Of a DNA stretch of 64,000 nt, positions 60,252 through 64,000 are shown in pieces. The position numbers were made by a program, and so were the translations under genes. The notes below the pieces were generated by a model that worked only from the letters and a program-made list of their open reading frames with translations, ran no database searches and was not told the origin of the DNA. The stretch lies in contig CM035171.1 in the NCBI GenBank assembly GCA_020205615.1, forward strand, positions 26,973,741 through 27,037,740, read 5' to 3'. Numbering within the stretch: the first letter of the stretch is position 1; each line of letters opens with the position of its first letter. Source of the DNA: Panax quinquefolius. Taxonomy: Eukaryota; Streptophyta; Magnoliopsida; Apiales; Araliaceae.

Positions 60252-61877
60252 TTATGAAATTTCGCCCTCGAAATTAGGGTACGTACCTGGTATGTCGAAG
60301 AGGTAAGGATACCTTGATTTCATTTCAGATTCTAACTCCCAAGTCATTTCCTCAACATCGTGGTTTCTCCACAAAACTTTGACTTGAGGTATAACCTTGG
60401 AGCGTAGAATATGTTCCTTCTTATCCAAGATTTGAACAGGAACCTCTTCATACATCAAATCTTCCGCTATTTCGTCCGGCTCTAACTCAATAATGTGGTT
60501 CGGGTCTTTCACATATTTACGTAACATGGATATGTGAAAAACGTTATGAACACGAGACATACTTGGCGGTAAAGCGAGTCTATAGGCCACAGTTCCTACT
60601 CGATCTAGGATTAAAAATGGGCCGATAAATCGAGGATTGAGCTTTCCTCTCTTTCCAAATCTCGTAACTCCTTTCCACGGAGTAACTCGTAATAACACAT
60701 GATCTCCTATATCAAATTCCACGTCTTTTCGATGAAGATCAGCATAACTCTTTTGTCGATCTTATGAGGTTTTTATACGTTGTCGGATCATTTGAATCTT
60801 TTCCGTAGTCATACGTACCAACTCCGGTCCCAACAACGTTGCTTCACCCACCTCATCCCAGCATACTGGAGAACGACACTTCCTTCCATACAACGCTTCG
60901 AATGGAGCCATGCCAATACTTGCTTGATAACTGTTGTTGTAGGAAAACTCCACCAATGGTAAGAACTTGTCCCAACTTCCCTTGAAATCAAGGACACAGA
61001 GTCTTAATAGATCTTCAAGAGTTTGAATAGTCCTTTTCGACTGTCCGTTCGTCTGAGGATGATATGCCGAGCTAAATCGTAAATCTGTGCCCATAGCTTT
61101 CTGCAAACTAACCCAAAATCGTGAAGTGAATCTTGGGTCTCGATCAGAAACTATGGATACTGGCATACCATGCAGTCTTACAATCTCGTTTATGTACATA
61201 CGAGCAAGACGTTCAAGTGTATAAGTTTCTCGTATCGGTAAGAAATGAGTACACTTGGTCAATCTATCAACAAGGATCTAAATCGCATCTATACCTTGAG
61301 AAACCTTAGGAAGACCGGTAACGAAATCCATGGTAATGTGCTCCCACTTCCATTCTGGAATTTCAAGTGGTTGCAATGGACCTTTTGGTACTTGATGCTT
61401 CGCTTTAACTCGTTGACAAGTTAGACACCTTGAGATAAACAACGCTATCTCTTTCTTCATATTGCCCCACCAAAATGTATGACGAATATCATGATACATT
61501 TTGGTACTCCCAGGATGGATTGCAAACGGTGTGTTGTGCGCCTCCATCACGATTTTATACTTTAAATCAGGGTCGTTAGGAACACAAAGTCTGGAGTTGA
61601 CTCGAAGTATTCCTTCTTCATCGATTCTTGCTTCCGGCATAACACCTTCTTGCACTTCCTTCCTCATACGCATCAGATCTAGGTTTGTAGCTTGAGCAGC
61701 TTTAACTTTATCAATTAAAGTCGGTTCTACTCGTATATTCGTCATCATCACATGGGTCCCTGGAGTCTTTAACTCTATCTCCATCCTTTGCAAGTCACAC
61801 AAAATGGGCCTTTGCGTTGACAATATCACACTCGTATTTCTTGCATATGATCTTCTACTCAATGAGTCACCTACCAC
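60252..61877 (-). pseudogene. Integrase and chromodomain of element N, two nonsense codons
   Basis: A single continuous phase of about 540 codons interrupted only by TAG at 61278-61280 (Trp in M's homologous [11 protein letters not shown]) and TAA at 60762-60764 (Gln in M). Order: end of RNase H/linker (DSLSRRSYA), H2C2 zinc region ([24 protein letters not shown]), catalytic Asp in MDFVTGLP, second Asp in SDRDPRF. The expected catalytic Glu is Lys (NGQSKRTIQ). Then the C-terminal domain GKRGKLNPRFIGPF and a full chromodomain (KVLWRNHDVEEMTWE), ending NFEGEIS-stop at the PPT. It would insert the cDNA, with the chromodomain guiding it to heterochromatin. Confidence 0.88.
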
Positions 61878-63076
61878 GTTAAGCTTTCGAGGATGGTATG
61901 ATCATAATCTTTCTTCAACGAGCCAAGCGAACGTCGTTGTCGCATGTTGAGTTCCTTTTGAGTGAAGAAATATTTGAGGCTTTTATGATCCGTAAAGATC
62001 TCCACTTTCTCCCCATACAAGTAATGCCTCCAAATTTTAAGTGAAAAAGATAATAATCGCTAACTCTAGATCATGAGTAGGATAATTCCTCTCATATTCT
62101 TTGAGTTGTCGTGAGGCATAGGCTATGACTTTTCCATATTGCATGAGAACACATCCCAACCCTTTGCCCAAAGCATCACTGTAGATGACAAATCCTCCGA
62201 GACCGATGGTATTGTCGTAACAGTCTTGAAATGAGTCTCCTTTTGAGTTCTTGAAAACTCTTCTCACATTCTTCGCTCCAACCGAACTTTGTATCTTTCC
62301 GAGTCACCGAGTCAATGGAGTAGCGATTCGAGAAAATCCTTCCACGAATCTCCGATAATAACCAGCTAAACCAAGAAAGCTACATACTTCGGTCACTGAT
62401 TTAGGTTGCTCCCAGCTTTGAATAACTTCAATCTTTCCTAGGTCAACAGATATTCAATGACTTGATACCACGTGCCCAAGGAATGCTACTTCCTCAAGCC
62501 AGAACTCGCATTTCTTCAACTTGGCATAAAGCTTATATTCACGAAGCTTTTGGAGTGTCAGCCTCAAGTGTTGCTCATGATCTTCACGACTTTTGGAATA
62601 AATAAGGATGTCGTCAATAAAGACGACCACAAAGTGATCCAAATATTCCTTGAATACTCGGTTCATCATATCCATGACTAGGAATTCATAATGCCCGTAC
62701 CGAGTTTTGAAAGCCGTCTTTGGAATGTCACGGTTCTAATCTTCAATTGGTGATATTCGGAATAAAGATCAATCTTTAAAAGAATTTGGCTCCTTACAAC
62801 TGGTCAAACAGGTCATCAATACATGGCAATGGGTACCTATTTTTGATGGTGACATGATTCAACTCCCGATAATCAATACAAAGTCGCACACTCCCATCTT
62901 TCTTCTTCACGAATAGAACAGGAGCATCCCAAGGAGAAGTACTAGGACGAATAAAGCCAATGTCTAACAATTCCTGCAGTTGGGTCTTTAACTCCTGGAA
63001 GTTCAATAGAGCCATTCGATATGGGGCTTTAGAAATGGGTTTTGTCTGGGGTTCAAGGTCGATACAAAATTCAATT
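61878..63076 (-). pseudogene. Reverse transcriptase-RNase H of element N (broken)
   Basis: RT N-part in 62794-63015 ([31 protein letters not shown]). RT catalytic [12 protein letters not shown] in 62454-62675. RNase H start [18 protein letters not shown] in 62037-62267. Between 62681 and 62793 a stretch is deleted and shifted relative to M. Frameshifts also near 62270-62450 and 61880-62030. Confidence 0.82.
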
Positions 63077-63680
63077 TCACGCCTGGGGTAGGCCAGAAGT
63101 TCTTCTGAAATACGTCAGAAATTTATTAACAATGTAAATATCATTCAAAGTCGATTTATTTTTGTTTAGATCTGTAACATGAGCTAAGAAAGCTTGACAT
63201 CCATTTTTCAATAAACGAATAGCTTTATTGCTTGAGATGACCGTGATTGATTTTAATGGTTTGGTCGCTTGAATTCGCATAATAGGTTGATTAGAAATAT
63301 GAAAGCTAACAACCTTACGAAAACAATCAATTTTTGCATGATAAGTAGTTAACCAATCAATCCCTAGAATTACGTCAAATGCAAGTATTTTCAATGAAAT
63401 AAGATCGACAGGTAATATGAGGGTATCGATTTGAACCAAACATGACTTATAAACAGTGGATGTAATGAAGGTTTCTCCCAATGGAGTTTCCATAGATAAG
63501 TCAAAATCTAATTTGCCCGGAGTCAAATTTAATTGTTGAGCGCAAGTAGGAGAAATAAAAGAATGGGTAGAACCGGTATCAAATAAAGTATAGACTTCGC
63601 TAGAGTTTATGATAAGCTTACCCATGATGACCTCATTCGGGTTCCTTGCTTTTTGGGAGGTCACAACAAACGCTCTCCCT
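63077..63680 (-). CDS. Aspartic protease of element N
   Basis: About 200 open codons just after the gag stop: KARNPNEV, active site [27 protein letters not shown], then linker toward RT. Processes Gag-Pol. It begins in the same phase as gag, with only one TAA between them; the listed start is the first codon after that stop, so it is not a true initiation site. Confidence 0.8.
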
Positions 63681-64000
63681 TACACTATCGACTTTGACTT
63701 TTCTGGGACAGCCTTTGGTGCCTCCATCCTAGCTGAATTTGTCTTCGGTGAACGACAAAATCGGGTTAAGTGACCTTCTCTTCCACAATTATAACATGTT
63801 TTGGACGTCATCGCGTAATTTGGACTGACGTGTCCCTCCCCTCCGCATTTGAAGCATATGATAGATGGTCTTTCTCCTTCCTTAACAACGGGTGCTGGTG
63901 CTGACGTCTTTCCATCATTGTTGAATCTCCTCTTCTTGAAATGTCCATTCTTATTATTTTGACCCTGATTACCACCGAAGTGGTTACCATTTCTGGCCTG
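63681..64000 (-). CDS. Gag of element N, C-terminal part (runs off right edge)
   Basis: Open in one phase from the window edge to TAA at 63681-63683. A Gly/Asn-rich linker (GNHFGGNQGQNNKNG), basic FKKRRFNN, then two zinc knuckles: CFKCGGEGHVSPNY with the last Cys replaced, and CYNCGREGHLTRFC in intact C-x2-C-x4-H-x4-C form, the only intact knuckle in the window. The TAA falls at the gag/protease boundary where M reads Pro-Arg, so gag and pol are in phase. Confidence 0.82.

Larger units (their letters stand above)
50829..64000 (-). mobile_element. Element M: gag-pol Ty3/gypsy element, split by element N, right end outside
   Basis: 3' LTR, PPT, and a full domain order reading (minus strand) gag, protease, RT, RNase H, integrase, chromodomain. 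It inserted in LTR J after ATACT (50824-50828). The visible part is 50829-57785. Gag is interrupted by element N at 57786, and the remaining gag start, leader and 5' LTR would lie beyond the window. Confidence 0.85.
57786..64000 (-). mobile_element. Element N: youngest-looking gag-pol element, right end outside
   Basis: Inserted in gag of M after AATTT (57781-57785). Contains 3' LTR, PPT, and pol with few lesions; gag runs off the window at 64000. Likely autonomous-type relative of the C/I derivatives, since its LTR is C-type. Confidence 0.85.

Noticed and set aside
63808..63990. Arg-rich frame MVTTSVVIRV... (and its twin at 36382)
   Set aside because: Out-of-phase shadow of the Gag zinc-knuckle region.

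Overview
The window reads as AT-rich nuclear DNA of a flowering plant. The evidence is an N-terminal exon of a U11/U12 minor-spliceosome 48K-like protein at the left edge, and about 60 kb of nested LTR retrotransposons of plant Ty3/gypsy chromovirus type. Their gag, IN and chromodomain wording looks Tekay/Del-like, and the primer site is complementary to initiator tRNA-Met. I see no bacterial features, no rRNA or tRNA genes and no CRISPR array.

Layout. 1-1192 (minus): open 5' coding exon of the U11-48K-like gene. 1193-4329: gene-poor flank with simple repeats and a 170-bp MITE-like element flanked by 8-bp direct repeats. 4330-35441: a plus-strand LTR (A) split by one compound insertion at 5671-34787. 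That insertion is four ~3.3-kb LTRs (B, E, G, H) separated by three internal regions of exactly 333 bp, all inside one ATTTT target duplication. LTR B is further interrupted by a 7.9-kb minus-strand element (C, TSD CGTAG) and a solo LTR (D, TSD ACGGT). LTR E is interrupted by a solo LTR (F, TSD ACTAT). 35442-41508: a minus-strand int-LTR-int block (I) with a ~345-bp terminal duplication and an intact 363-codon gag. 41509-50828: a minus-strand LTR (J) split by a short-internal element (K, TSD TGAAA), whose first LTR holds an unrelated solo LTR (L, TSD GTATT). 50829-64000: element M (minus), inserted in J, with recognisable gag-PR-RT-RH-IN; its gag is split by element N (minus), which runs off the right end.

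How the parts relate. Three classes share LTR architecture, PBS, PPT and sequence motifs: (i) gag-pol elements M and N, coding-capable in design but now broken; (ii) gag-bearing deletion derivatives C and I, which share the same losses of RT/RNase H, the integrase core and 15 codons of the chromodomain; (iii) a mini class (B-E-G-H and K) in which only ~333 bp lie between LTRs up to ten times longer, with gag codons fused to the end of integrase. Class iii presumably depended on proteins supplied by class i, and perhaps Gag from class ii. The mini-class LTRs also carry a recurrent open frame (about 132 codons) that I do not recognise, a 39-bp tandem hairpin array and clusters of GAATATTC palindromes. 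Copies disagree with one another mainly at CAG/CTG/CCG sites, which may be a base-calling artefact of methylated DNA, so small frameshifts should be read with care.
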